From Symsagittifera roscoffensis (lineage: Eukaryota > Xenacoelomorpha > Acoela > Convolutidae), in contig NC_087062.1 in NCBI RefSeq assembly GCF_963678635.1, forward strand, positions 42,484,395-42,548,394: 64,000 bases of DNA, read 5' to 3'. The position numbers and the translations under genes were made by a program. The notes under the pieces are model-generated. The model did no database searches. It worked only from the letters and a program-made list of their open reading frames with translations, and was not told the DNA's origin. Positions within the stretch are counted from its first letter, which is position 1, and each line of letters starts with the position of its first letter. Of the stretch, positions 34,432 through 47,476 are shown piece after piece.

Positions 34432-37400
34432 CTCGTAACCAGCAGTCATATAACTACTCGCAAGGTTTTCATTATTAAGTAATGCTAGTTAGGACTATCT
34501 TTTTGATAAACGACCGTTATTTGTAGTTTTAGCTAAAACTATTCTACAAAACGATATGCTGTTACTTTTTGTCTGATCTAGCATATCTGTCATCAGCTTC
34601 TGCGAAAGCGATCGTTTTGTAGCTTATAAGGTACTGAATAAAAAGAAAGGGAAGTATCTTTTTCCATGGGTTACCACAATATACTCGAACAAATATTGCA
34701 CAATGCTTAATAATATAAGCTATTACTATTATAATTATTATTCAAAAAACACAAGCAAGAATTACAAAAATTAAGAAAGGTCCCTTCATAAATTGGAGCT
34801 TGGTATTTGTGGGGACTGATTATTTGGATTTTTGGTTTCCTAAGTTGCACCAATCATCGTGATGACCTTTTTCCTGGCGTCCAGAAATCTTACATTTTTG
34901 ACATTCATGTAGTGAAGGTATGTGAAACGAGATTTCTATACCTTCCCACAATTTAAAGTCATCCATTCTCGATTTGTAAGACCAGTCCGTCTGCTTTTTC
35001 TTTTGTTCTTCGTTTTGCGTTTTAACTTCTGAAATTGCTCTTCCCGTGTAAACATAATGACAATTCAATTACGATACAGGTCTCCCGTTGGAATACAGAG
35101 CTATAAGTTATGTCTTTGCATTCGACCATTTGATTTTGGCTAGTTTAGGGTAAAGGTTCTTGGTTCTATGATACCTTGGAAAGCATCCCATGGCAATTAC
35201 CGTCCTATTAAGTAAATTGATTCCTTCGCTTTTGATGCTAGTTATGAAGTGCTCTGCTTCGGGGGGGGGGGGGGGGTCAAGCCGACGGAACATCAAGCCG
35301 ACGAGATTTCAAGCCGAAGAGATTTCAAGCCGAATCGTAAAATTAGAGACTTCAAGCCGAATATTTTCCTTTAAAGTTGTGAAATATGATTAATTTGAAA
35401 GTTTGATTGAAAAATTTCGGAATTTCATGATCTTTCTTCACTACCCCCAAATGCCCATGACCTACCCCACCATCTAAAATTGGGTGATTTAAAAACTTTT
35501 TTCCTTATGTCGAGTCTGCTTGATTTTTTCAATTCTGCATTTAATAACTCTTGGCATTTACTAACAGTATCCAAGTTAACTGTAGTATGACGAGCTATAT
35601 GAAAAAACTTAGAGAAAACATAAACTGACAGTGTTAATGACTTGACCTTCAAAAATTTACTTAGTGAAATTAACCCACGATGTTTTTGAATTTGAGAACT
35701 CAACAGTAGTTCAATAATTTCATTTTTTTGGGAAGTGTAAAACAGGACACCAAGTATTTTTGTTTACTTGAATGTTTTATAGGGTGATAACTCAGGTATA
35801 GAAAGCACTTAATTTTTACTTATGCTTATCATCATTTAAGTTTCACAACTTTACCATCATCACAACTTTGCAAAGGTCTTTTTTGATTCTATTACAGAAT
35901 ACATGGGCTAAAATTTTTGCGTCAGTATTCATGAGATTGATCGGGCGAAAATCTTGTACTGCCATAGCAATTTCAGATCTGTGTTGGGAGTTTTTCACCA
36001 TGAGCAGATTGATTGAAAACTTTAGCTGAAATCAAAGAAAACCCATCCGTGAAAGTCTTATATAGCCGAGATGTAAGGCCGCCTGGTCCAGGCGAGCTTT
36101 TCAAATTCAGTTTGTTTATAGTCAACTGAATTTCATCTTCTGTGAAGTAATTGTAGCCATTATTCTCATAAATTTCGAGTTTAGTTTTTGATAAAAACGT
36201 CATTAGTGGCTGATCGAAGTCTGTTGTAAAACTTTTTGAAAAAAAATTTGAAAAATACTTTCGAAATTGATTAAGATTATCCTCATCCGTATGATAAACG
36301 TTCTGATCCACTTGAAATCGCTTGATTGAGTTAATTGTGTTTTTTGAGGTGTTTTGACTACAGAAATTCGGGCACACCCTCGAAAGTATAGCTGAGAGTT
36401 TTCTGAATTTTTCGAAAATCTGAAAAATCTTTTTCCTTGGAACTCTTTGACGATGTTCCAGCACCAAATGATGTTTTTCAATCAAACTCGGGTTAGGAAT
36501 TTTTCCGCTAAGAATTCAATCTCTGAAAACATTTTCGTGATACTTCAATAAATTAAGTTATTTTTGATCTACACGCTTTTTGTTCTCTTGAATAAACTTC
36601 AGAAGGTCAAAAAAATTATGCTTAAAGTTGTCGTGGTGATTCATTTTCAAAAAAGTTTTTTAGATCTTCACGAATTAAGCTTGCGTTGTTTTTTAAAATT
36701 TCTTCATTTAATTTCCAGTAACTGAGGCCACGCTGATACAAGATAAATGGCCTAACAAAAGTTTGTAGGAGAAAATGATCAGAGATTGATATTTGAGTGC
36801 TTTGCATAGAGTCATACTCTGTTTTGAAATTCAGAAAAATATAATCTATGCGCGCAAAATTTTGTGTTGTTTGTCATAATGTGTAAATCACAAAAATCAT
36901 TTTTGAGTGCGAAATCAATAAAACCAGATCAATCAAGAATTTGTTCTTTGCGCTGTGTAAATCGTTTGATATTTGCATCATTTAACTTAAGTATTGAAGA
37001 ACTGTTAATTTTGTCATAACTCAACGCATTAAAATCACCCGTCATGATAATTTTCAATTTTTGGTTAAAAATCTGATGTTTCATTTCAGGGAGTTCAAAG
37101 TTGCTTGGAAGGAAATTGGGTTTGCATAAACGTTGATAACAAACCAATCAAGTTGGACAAAATTTAACATTTGAAAACCTGTATTTGGAGGCATTATTTT
37201 GCAGGACTCAAATTTGATGATCATAATGTTAGAAAACAACCAGAATCAGTTGAACCCGGTATAGAATCAAATGAAACATTGTATTTATCCAAAAACTCAG
37301 ATGTATATTTTGTAAGGTTTGATATTTTTGCTTCTTGAATGCACACATTTTAACTGGAGGATTTTTTTTTAATTATTGACATTTTTTGATACGTGAGTGT

Positions 37401-37518
37401 AATTTAGCTGGATTCCCTATGCTAAAAATGTTAAGAGAGAAAATATTTGGTTTTTCGCACATAAAAATTTTGCTATAAATTTACTCCAACCAAGTCTTCT
37501 CCGTAGTTCTCCGTAATT

Positions 37519-38855
37519 ATCCGTCTTCTCCGTAATTAAAAACAATCAAAAAAGACTGTTTATAAACTAGAAATCAGTCATTTTTTACTGCTCTTTTTTC
37601 TTTATTTTCGCCTTTGATCTTTCTGACCTTCAAACACTAAAAGAAAAATTCTCTAAGAACAAAAATACAGTCGTTCAGATAGAGATTAATCTTAACTAGA
37701 AAATTTATTCGAATTTTAACAAAACGTCCGTATATTATATTACCAAACCCTAAATTTGGAAAATTCCATACATGCTTTATTCAAAAATCTGTATTAAAAA
37801 ACCGAACTTGGCAAAAGAAAAAAACAACTACAGAAAAACAATTTAGAAGAAAAAGAAATTTATAGCTATTCAACCGAAAAAGAAAACTGTTTTGCAGAAA
37901 AATTATTCAGCAGAAAAAGAAAATTATTTTGCAGAAACAATTTATTTTAGCAGAATATACTTATCAGCAAAAAAACAGAAACTCATTGCTGGATTGAATC
38001 AGACGAGCGAACAAAATAAATTTGGGAAAGGAAAAAAGAAAGTTATGGTTGCAGAAAAAAATTATTCTGCAGAAACTGGAAATTAATTAGCAGAAAAAGA
38101 AAGTTATCTCAGCACTAAATTAAATAAATTAGCAGAAATACAGTATCTGAAGTCATTATCAAATACTGTCCTTCCAATTACCAGTCAGTTGCATCCATTT
38201 TAAACATGTCAAGCAAAAAACTTAGCCAAGAAGAATTTAATGGACTTCAAAAATCAGGATTATACAAGAATTACTCCGATTTGTACGATCAAAAGGAAGA
38301 TTATTGTAAAATAATGGAGTTTATTGAGAAAACATTGGAAGCAGACAAGGATGGCAAACTACAGTCAACATCGACGAAAGCAAAAAAAGTATCAAAAACT
38401 GTGAGAAACTTTTTGCCTTTTCCTATACCAGAGGAGTGTGTAAACTTAAATTTGGGTTCAAGTATAATTGCTAGGATAAAAACTGAAACTTTCCCCAATG
38501 ATAAGGTTGTTCATGCATACAGGGGTAGCTCCACTGAGGAGAAAATAAAAGTCCTTGACCAATATAGTGAAAAAAAATTTAAGTGTGTGATAATCCAAGA
38601 TGGGACAAACTCCATCTTTAAAAAAATTTACTCAGCGGTTGATGAATTTAGCGCCAAAAATGAAGAACTTATCGATTGAATAACTGCAAATTTTTCACCA
38701 GATTCGATTGTTATTTGCGAAATACCACCAATACTTAACAATGATGATGCTTATGACAAAATTGATCATTATAATCGTTTTCAGAATGAAATGTATGGTT
38801 CGACGACGGGATTTGAGTTGCTGAATTTAAACTCAAACATCAAAAGCTTGGAGAG
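37519..38855 (+). mobile_element. LINE-B copy B3 (5' part, cut by the 16.9-kb duplication)
   Basis: Contains an intact 5' end in LINE-A, the 5' UTR and ORF1 through SNIKSLE, then is cut at 38,855 by the duplication junction. It is the duplicate of the 5' part of copy B6. Confidence 0.9.
38206..38679 (+). pseudogene. LINE-B ORF1 N-terminal part, copy B3
   Basis: Opens MSSKKLSQEEFNGLQKSGLY and stays open for 157 codons to TGA at 38,677-38,679. It shows the G-S-S and Q-D-G-T-N blocks expected of an SGNH-esterase-like ORF1. The same frame reads on past the stop (IVICEIPPILNNDDAYDK) until the duplication junction. Confidence 0.8.
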
Positions 38856-41800
38856 CAACGTTCAGAAACCACCAAAATTATTTTAGCGCGGTATGAAATC
38901 AAATAAAAAATTATATTCATCCAGTAAACTCAGATGTATACCTGTAAAATTTGATATTTTGAATGAATACACAAAATGAAACTAGGCGATTTTTTTTAAT
39001 ACTTGGTGTTTTTTGATAAGTGAGTGTAATTAAGGTGGATTTATTATGCTAAAAATGTTAATGGAGGAAATATCTGGTTTTTAGCACGTAGTAATTTTGC
39101 GAAAACGTCCATCAACCAAGTGTTCTCCGTAATTTTAAGATTTCATTTTAGGCCCTTTCTTCCGTGTTGAAACTGACCAAGAGGTTGGTGAAACTTATCG
39201 CTCTCTCTTTGTAAGCGTTTTTCCGTCAGAGGAACATTTTCGTTTTTTTTTCGATATAAAAATTGTCTTTTTTTCTCTGGCAGAGTAAGAGTGAAAATCT
39301 GCAACCTGATTGTTGAGAACTTCATCCTTTTGTTTTTCTTCGCTTGGAGTTACTGCACTGTTTGTTTTAAATTCATTAACCAAAGTTCTAGATGGTGGTG
39401 TTTCGACATTCTTTCCTTCGACATTTTGCTACCATTACAAACTTATCGCTTGTTGTTTCGTCATCGTTTTTCTCGTTGCTGGCATTATTGGAGCTTGGTT
39501 TTTGTGGGGACTGATTATTTGGATTTTTGGTTTCCTAAGTTGCACCAATCATCGTGATGAACTTTTTCCTGGCGTCCAGAAATCTTACATTTTTGACATT
39601 CATGTAGTGAAGGTATGCGAAACGAGATTTCTACACCTTCCCACAATTTAAAGTCATCCACTCTCGATTTGAAAGACCAGTCCCTCTGCTTTTTCTTTTG
39701 TTCTTCGTTTTGCGTTTTAACTTCTGAAATTGCTCTTCCCGTGTAAACATAATGACCCGGTTCAGTTACGATACAGGTCTCACGTTGGAATATGAGTTAT
39801 GTCTTCTGGCAATTGGAGAAAAAATCTCGCTTCGATATCCTTGCATACATAAGGCATTCGACCATTTGATTTTGGCTAGTTTAGGGTAAAGGTTCTTGGT
39901 TCTATGATACCTTGGAAAGCATCCCATGGGAATTACCGTCCTATTAAGTAAATTGATTCCTTCGCTTTTGATACTAGTTATGAAGTGCTCTGCTTCGGGG
40001 GGGGGGGGGGGTCAAGCCGACGGGACATCAAGCCGACGAGGTTACAAGCCGAATCGTAAAATTAGAGACTTCAAGCCGAATATTTTCTTATAAAGTTGTA
40101 AAATATGATTAATTTGAAAGTTTGATTGAAAAATTTTGGGATTTCATGATCTTTCTTCACTACCCCCAAATGCCCATGGCCTACCCCACCATCTAAAATT
40201 GGGTGATTTAAAAACTTTTTTCCTTATGTCGATTCTGCTTGATTTTTTCAATTCTGCATTTATTAAATCTTGGCATTTACTAACAGTATCCAAGTTAATT
40301 GTAGTATGACGAGCCATATGAAAAAACTTAGGGAAAACATAAACTGACAGTGTTAATGATTTGACCCTCTGACAGTGTTAATGACTTGAATTTACTCAGT
40401 GAAAATAACCCTCGATGTTTTTGAACTTGAGAACTCAACAGTTGCTCAATATTTTCATATTTTTGGGAAGTGTAAAACAGGACACCAAGTGTTTTTGTTT
40501 ACTTGACTGCTTTATAGGGTGATAACTCAGGAATAGAAAATACATAATTTTTACTTATGCTTAATATCATTTGAGTTTCACAACTTTACAATCATCACAA
40601 CTTTGCAAAGGTCTTTTTTGATTCTATTACAAAATACATGGGCTAAAAATTTTGCGTCAGTATTCATGAGATTGATCGGGCGAAAATCTTGTACTGCCAT
40701 AGCATTTTCAGATTTCGGGAGCAATCTGTATTGGGAGTTTTTCACAATGAGCAGATTGATTGAAAACTTTAGCTCAAATCAAACAAAACCCATCCGTGAA
40801 AGTCTTATATAGCCGAGATGTAAGGCCGCCTGGTCCAGGCGAGCTTTTCAAATTCAGTTTGTTTTTGCCAACTGAAATTTATCTTCTGTAAAACAAATTA
40901 TAGCCATCATTCTCATTCTTTTTGAGTTTAATTTTTGATAAAAACGTCATTAGTAGCTGCTCGGAGTCTGTTGTAAAACTTTTTGAAAAAAATTTTGAAA
41001 CATACTTTCGAAAATGATTAAGATTGTCCTCATCCGTATGATGAACGTTCTGATCCACTTGAAATCGCTTGATTGAGTTAATTGTGTTTTTTGAGGTGTA
41101 TTGACTACAGAAACTTGGGCACACCATCAAAAGTATAGCTGAGAGTTTTCTGAATTTTTCAAAAATCTGAAAAATCTTTTTCCTTGGAAACTTTTTGATG
41201 ATGTTCCAGCACCAAATGATGTTTTTTAATCAAACTCGGGTTCGGACCTTTTCCGCTAAGAATTCAATCTCTGAGAACATTTTCCTGATACTTCAATAAA
41301 TTAAGTTCTTTCTGATCTACACGCCTTTTGTTCTCTTGAATAAACTTCAGAAGGTCAAAAAAATTATGCTTAAAGTTGTCGTGTTGATTCTTTTTCAAAA
41401 AAAGTTTTTTAAATCTTCACGAACTAAGCTGGTGTTGTTTTTTAAAATGTTTCTTTTAATTTCCAGTAACTGGGGTCACGCTAATACAAGATATTTGGCT
41501 TAAAAAAAGTGTGTAGGAGAAAATGATCAGAGATTGATATTTGAGTGCTTTGCATAGAGTCATACTCTGTTTCGAAGTATGGTAAATCGTTTGATATTTG
41601 CATCATTTAATTTAGGTATTGAAGAACTGTTAATTTTGTCATAACTCAACGCATTAAAATCACCCGTCATTATAATTAAAAGTTTTTGGTTAAAAATCTG
41701 ATGTTTTATTTCAGGGAATTCAAAGTTGCTTGGAAGGAAATTGGGTTTGCATAAACGTTGATAACAAACCAATCAAGTTGGACAAAATTTAACATTTGAA

Positions 41801-42143
41801 AACCTGTATTTGGAGTCATTATTTTGCAGGACTCAAATTTGATGATCATAATGTTAGAAAACAACCAGAATCAATTGAACCCGGTATAGAATCAAATGAA
41901 ACATTGTATTTATCCAAAAACTCAGATGTATATTTTGTAAGGTTTGATATTTTTGCTTCTTGAATGCACAAATTTAAACTGGAGGATTTTTTTTTAATTA
42001 TGGACATTTTTTGATACGTGAGTGTAATTTAGCTGGATTCCCTATGCTTAAAATGTTAAGAGAGAAAATATTTGGTTTTTCGCACATAAAAATTTTGCTG
42101 AAACTTTCCTCCAACCAAGTCTTCTCCGTAGTTCTCTGTAATT

Positions 42144-44166
42144 ATCCGTCTTCTCCGTAATTATAAACAATCAAAAAAGACTGTTTATAAACTAGAAATC
42201 AGTCGGTTTTTACTGCTCTTTTTTCTTTATTTTCGCCTTTGATCTTTCTGACCTTCAAACACTAAATGAAAATTCTCTAAAAACAAAAATACAGTCGTTC
42301 AGATAGAGATTAATCTTAACTAGAAAATATATTCGAATTAAAACAAAACGTCCGTATTTTATATTATCAAACCCTAAATTGGGAAAATTCCATACATGCA
42401 TTATTCGAAAATCTGTATTAAAAAACCAAACTTGGCAAAAGAAAAAGACAACTACGAAAAACAATTTAGAAGAAAAAGAAATTTATAGCTTTTCAACCGA
42501 AAAAGAAAACTGTTTTGCAGAAAAATTATTCAGCAGAAAAAGTAAATTATTTTGCAGAAAAAATTTATTTTAGCAGAACATATTTATCAGCAGAAAAACA
42601 GAAACTCATTGCTGGATTGAATCAGACGAGCGAACAAAATAAATTTGGGAAAGGAAAAAAGAAACTTATGGTTGCAGAAAATAGTTATTCTGCAGAAAAA
42701 GGGAATTAATTAGCAGAAAAAGAAAGTTATCTCAGCACTAAATTAAATAATTCAGCAAAAATACAGTATCTGAAGTCATTATCAAACACTGTCCTTCCAG
42801 TTACCAGTAGTTGCATCCATTTTAAACATGTCAAGCAAACAATTTAGCCAACAAGAACTTAATGGACTTCAAAAATCAGCATTATACAAGAATTACTCCG
42901 ATTTGTACGATCAAAAGGAAGATTATTTTAAAATACTGGAGTTTATCGAGAAAACATCGGAAGCAGACAAGGATGGCAAACTACAGTCAACATCGAAGAA
43001 AGCAAAAAAAGTAACAAAAACTGTGAGAAACTTTTTTCCTTTTCCTATACCAGAGGAGTGTGTAAATTTAAATTTGGGTTCAAGTATAATTGCTAGGATA
43101 AAAACTGAAACTTTCCCCAAAGATACGGTTGTTCATGCATACAGGAGTAGCTCCACTGAGGTGAAAATAAAAGTCCTTGACCAATATAGTGAAAAAAAGT
43201 TTAAGTGTGTGATAATCCAAGATAGAATAAACTCCATCTTAAAAAAAATTTACTCAGCGGTTGATGAATTTAGCGCCAAATATGAAGAACTAATCGCTTG
43301 AATAACTGCAAATTTTTTGCCAGATTCTATTGTTATTTGCGAAATACCACCAATACTTAACAATGATGATGCTAATGACAACATTGATCATTATAATCGT
43401 TTTCAGACTGAAATGTATGGTTCGACGACGTGATTTGAGTTGCTGAATCTAAACTCGAACATCAAAAGCTTGGAGAGGTATCAGAGTTTATATTTTGATA
43501 CTATGCACCTGAACGATGAATTAAGTATACCATTTTTGCGCAATTGGCTCGGCTCATACGTGTTCAAACACTCAAGTAAACTCCCGAGGGTAAAACCAGC
43601 CCCTGATTATGCTGGAAAAGCAATTTCAACCAAAAATTGCTTTCCAATTATCAACATAACAATGTATATAGGTCTACCAATCGACCCTATAGTAACGATC
43701 GCATGCACCGATATGGCCGAAAAATTGGTCATGGCCGACAAACTGGTCAAAATAATTTCAACAACAACTCATGGGGCTGTGATAGTAATTATAACCGTAA
43801 TTTGACTCGTAACCAGCAGTCATATAACTACTCGCAAGGTTTTCATTATTAAGTAATGCTAGTTAGGACTATCTTTTTGATAAACGACCGTTATTTGTAG
43901 TTTTAACTAAAACTGTTCTACAAAACGATATGCTGTTACTTTTTGTCTTAACTAGCATATCTGTCATCAGCTTCTGCGAAAGCGATCATTTTGTAGCTTA
44001 TAAGGTACTGAATAAAAAGAAAGGTAAGTATCTTTTTCCATGGGTTGCCACAATATACTCGAACAAATAATGCACAGTACTTAATAATATAAGCGATTAC
44101 TATTACAATTATTATACAAAAAACACAAACAAGACTTACAAAAATTAAAAAAGGTCACTTCATAAA
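42144..44166 (+). mobile_element. LINE-B copy B4 (duplicate of B1)
   Basis: Same structure as B1 at an offset of about 16,888: 5' UTR, ORF1, and the CATAAA|TTGGAGC junction at 44,166. Unlike B1, the ORF1 ATG is present. Confidence 0.9.
42828..43852 (+). pseudogene. LINE-B ORF1 (SGNH/esterase-like), copy B4
   Basis: The first 157 codons run open from ATG 42,828 to TGA 43,299-43,301. Visible blocks are NLNLGSSIIARIKTETFP (block I, Ser), VVHAYRSSST (block II-like) and CVIIQDRINSIL, where the G-T-N of sister copies has become R-I-N. The same frame continues after the stop with CEIPPILNNDDAND, and 43,440-43,805 holds FLRNWLGSYVFKHSSKLPRV. The Asn-rich tail (43,637-43,852) is in another frame and ends SYNYSQGFHY. 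Confidence 0.8.
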
Positions 44167-47100
44167 TTGGAGCTTGGTTTTTGTGGGGACTGATTATTTG
44201 GATTTTTGGTTTCCTAAGTTGCACCAATCATCGTTATGACCTTTTTCCTGGCGTCCAGAAATCTTACATTTTTGACATTCATGTAGTGAAAGTATGTGAA
44301 ACGAGATTTCTACACCTTCCAACAATTTAAAGTCATCCATTCTCGATTTGTAAGAACAGTCCGTCTGCTTTTTTTTGTTCTTCGTTTTGCGTTTTAACTT
44401 CTGAAATCGCTCTTCCCGTGGAAACATAATGACCCGGTTCAGTTACGATACAGGTCTCACTTGGAATACAGAGCTATGAGTTATGTCTTCTGGCAATTGG
44501 AGAAACAATCTTGCTTCGATATCGTTGCATACATAAGGCATTCGACCATTTGATTTTAGCTAGTTTAGGGTAAAGGTTCTTGGTTCTATGATACCTTGGA
44601 AAGCATCCCATGGCAATTACCGTCCTATTAAGTAAATTGATTCCTTCGTTTTTGATGCTAATTATGAAGTGCTCTGCTTCGGGGGGATCAAGCCGACGGG
44701 ACATCAAGCCGACGAGATTTCAAGCCGAATCGTAAAATTAGAGATTTCAAGCCGAATATTTTCTTATAAAGTTGTGAAATATGATTAATTTGAAATTTTG
44801 ATTGAAAAATTTCGGAACTTCATGATCTTTCTTCACTACCCCCAAATGCCCATGGCCTACCCCACCATCTAAAATTGGGTGATTTAAAAACTTTTTTCCT
44901 CATGTCGAGTCTGCTTGATTTTTATCAATTCTGCATTTAATAACTCTTGGCATTTACTAACAGTATCCAAGTTAACTGTAGTGTGACGAGCCAATTGAAG
45001 AAACTTAGGGAGAACATAAACTGACAGTGTTAATGACTCGGCCCTCACAGATTTAATTAGTGAAATTAACCCACGATGTTTTTGAATTTGAGAACTCAAC
45101 AGTAGTTCAATATTTTCATTTTTTGGGAAGTGTAAAACAGGACACCAAGTATTTTTGTTTACTTGACTGTTTTATAGGGTGATAACTCAGGTATAGAAAG
45201 CACTCAATTTTTACTTATGCTTATCATCATTTAAGTTTCACAACTTTACAATCATCACAACTTTGCAAAGGTCTTTTTTGATTCTATTACAGAATACATG
45301 GGCTAAAATTTTTGCGTCAGTATTCATGAGATTGATCGGGCGAAAATCTTGTACTGCCATAGCATTTTCAGATCTGTATTGGGAGTTTTTCACCATGAGC
45401 AGATTGATTGAAAGCTTTAGCTGAAATCAAAGAAAACCCATCCGTGAAAGTCTTATATAGCCGAGATGTAAGGCCGCCTGGTCCAGGCGAGCTTTTCAAA
45501 TTCAGTTTGTTTATAGTCAACTGAATTTCATCTTCTGTGAAGTAATTGTAGCCATCATTTTCATAATTTGCGAGTTTAGTTTTTGATAAAAACGTCATTA
45601 GTGGCTGATCGAAATCTGTTCTAAAACTTTTTTAAAAAAAATTTGAAAAATACTTTTGAAATTGATTAAGATTATCCTCATCCGTATGATAAACGTTCTG
45701 ATCCACTTGAAATTGCTTGATTGAGTTAATTGTTTTTTGAGGTGTATTGACTACAGAAATTCGGGCACACCCTCAAAAGTATAGCTGAGAGTTTTCTGAA
45801 TTTTTCGAAAATCTGAAAAATCTTTTTCCTTGGAACTCTTTGACGATGTTCCAGCACCAAATGATGTTTTTCAATCAAACTCGGGTTCGGACCTTTTCCG
45901 CTAAGAATTCAATCTCTTAGAACATTTTCATGATACTTCAATAAATTAAGTTCTTTCTGATCTACATGCCTTTTGTTCTCTTGAATAAACTTCAGGAGGT
46001 CAAAAAAATTATGCTTAAAGTTGTCGTGCTGATTCCTTTTCCGAAAAGTTTTTTAAATCTTTACGAATTAAGCTGGCGTTGTTTTTTAAAATTTCTTTGT
46101 TTAATTTCCAGTAACTGAGGCCACGCTGATACAAGAAAAACGGCCTAACAAAAGTCTGTAGGAGAAAATGATCAGAGATTGATATTTGAGTGCTTTGCAT
46201 AGAGTCATACTCTGTTTCGAAGTATGGTAAATCGTTTGATATTTGCATCATTTAACTTAAGTATTGAAGAACTGTTAATATTGTCATAACTCAACGCATT
46301 AAAATCACCCGTCATTATAATTAAAAGTTTTTGGTTAAAAATCTGATGTTTTATTTCAGGGAATTCAAAGTTGCTTGGAAGGAAATTGGGTTTGCATAAA
46401 CGTTGATAACAAACCAATCAAGTTGGACAAAATTTAACATTTGAAAACCTGTATTTGGAGTCATTATTTTGCAGGACTCAAATTTGATGATCATAGTGTT
46501 AGAAAACAACCAGAATCAATTGAACCCGGTGGTATGGAATCAAATGAAACATTGTATTTATCCAAAAACTCAGATGTATATTTTGGGAGGTTTGATATTT
46601 TTGCTTCTTGAATGCACAAATTTAAACTGGAGGATTTTTTTAATTATTGACATTTTTTGATACGTGAGTGTATTTTTAGCTGGATTTCCTATGCTAAAAA
46701 TGTTAAAGGAGAAAATATTTGGTTTTTCGCACATAGAAATTTTGCTAAAACTTTCCTCCAACCAAGTCTTCTCCGTAGTTCTCCGTAATTATCCGTCTTC
46801 TCCGTAATTATAAACAATCAAAAAAGACTGTTTATAAACTAGAAATCAGTCGGTTTTTACTGCTCTTTTTTCTTTATTTTCGCCTTTGATCTTTCTGACC
46901 TTCAAACACTAAATGAAAATTCTCTAAAAACAAAAAAACAGTCGTTCAGATAGAGATTAATCTTAACTAGAAAATATATTCGAATTAAAACAAAACGTCC
47001 GTATATTATATTACCAAACCCTAAATTTGGAAAATTTCCTACATGTTTTATTCGAAAATCTGTAATAAAAAACCAAACTTGGCAAAAGAAAAAGACAACT

Positions 47101-47476
47101 ACAGAAAAACAATTTAGAAGAAAAAGAAATTTATAGCTATTCAACCGAAAAAGAAAACTGTTTTGCAGAAAAATTATTCAGCAGAAAAAGAAAATTATTT
47201 TGCAAAAAAAAGTTATTTTAGCAGAACATATTTATCAGCAGAAAAACAAGAACTCATTGCTTGATCGAATCAGACGAGCAAACAAAATAATTTTGGGAAA
47301 GGAAAAAAGAAACTTATGGTTGCAGAAAAAAGTTATTCTGCAGAAAAAGGAAATAAATTAGCAGAAAAAGAAAGTTATCTCAGCAATAAATTAAATAATT
47401 TAGCAAAAAGACAGTATCTGAAGTCATTATCAAGTACTGTCCTTCCAGTTACCAGTCAGTTGCATCCATTTTAAAC

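Larger units (their letters stand above)
29921..34792 (+). mobile_element. LINE-B copy B2 (ORF1, ORF2 and a rearranged end)
   Basis: Order on the + strand: 5' UTR, ORF1 (30,606-31,621), hydrophobic leader (31,700), 2A-like motif (31,955-31,975), APE (32,010-32,733), RT (33,100-34,386). At about 34,387 the RT tail is joined to an ORF1 3' segment (ACAACTCATGGGGCTGTGAT), so the ORF1 end and ORF2 leader occur a second time (34,387-34,792). It ends at the shared CATAAA|TTGGAGC junction. Confidence 0.85.
27964..35442 (-). mobile_element. LINE-A tandem unit 5 (7.48 kb, carries LINE-B copy B2)
   Basis: RT thumb at 28,225-27,947, RT N-terminal part at 28,832-28,494 with the shared core deletion, and APE pieces at 29,545-29,333 and 29,891-29,619. 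The last contains CIQEAKI, the glutamate strand of APE nucleases. LINE-B occupies 29,921-34,792. ORF1 resumes at 34,793 (35,068-34,820 holds the Cys/His cluster; 35,296-35,108 holds PPPPPEAEHF). G16 tract at 35,261-35,276. Confidence 0.9.
21968..38855. repeat. 16.9-kb tandem duplication, left copy
   Basis: Covers most of unit 3's right part, units 4 and 5 and most of unit 6. The next base after its end (38,856) restarts the sequence found at 21,968. Unit junctions inside it recur 16,873-16,907 bp later. In the 209-codon LINE-B stretch at 32,104-32,733 only about six residues differ from the right copy, so divergence is near 1%. Confidence 0.9.
35443..40161 (-). mobile_element. LINE-A tandem unit 6 (4.72 kb, carries LINE-B copy B3 and a duplication junction)
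   Basis: RT thumb at 35,703-35,425. RT N-terminal part at 36,485-35,973 is an open piece of 170 codons including KSSPGPGGLTSRLYKTF. The APE end with ISISDH and SYWKLNEEIL is at 36,807-36,622, and APE GDFN at 37,147-36,929. LINE-B lies at 37,519-38,855. At 38,855/38,856 the sequence jumps back into LINE-A APE sequence (the copy of 21,968), then runs through ORF1 to a G15 tract at 39,997-40,011. Confidence 0.9.
40162..44836 (-). mobile_element. LINE-A tandem unit 7 (4.68 kb, duplicate of unit 4)
   Basis: Matches unit 4 at an offset of about 16,890. RT N-terminal part 41,130-40,879, APE 41,772-41,560, LINE-B copy B4 at 42,144-44,166, ORF1 at 44,427-44,194 and 44,707-44,474. Its G tract is only G6 (44,681-44,686), against G20 in unit 4. 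Confidence 0.9.

Noticed and set aside
42828-43301. Repeated 157-codon protein (MSSK...) as a possible host gene family
   Set aside because: It is followed in order by the ORF2 leader, APE and RT of LINE-B in copies B2, B5 and B6, and has SGNH-like blocks typical of CR1-type ORF1.
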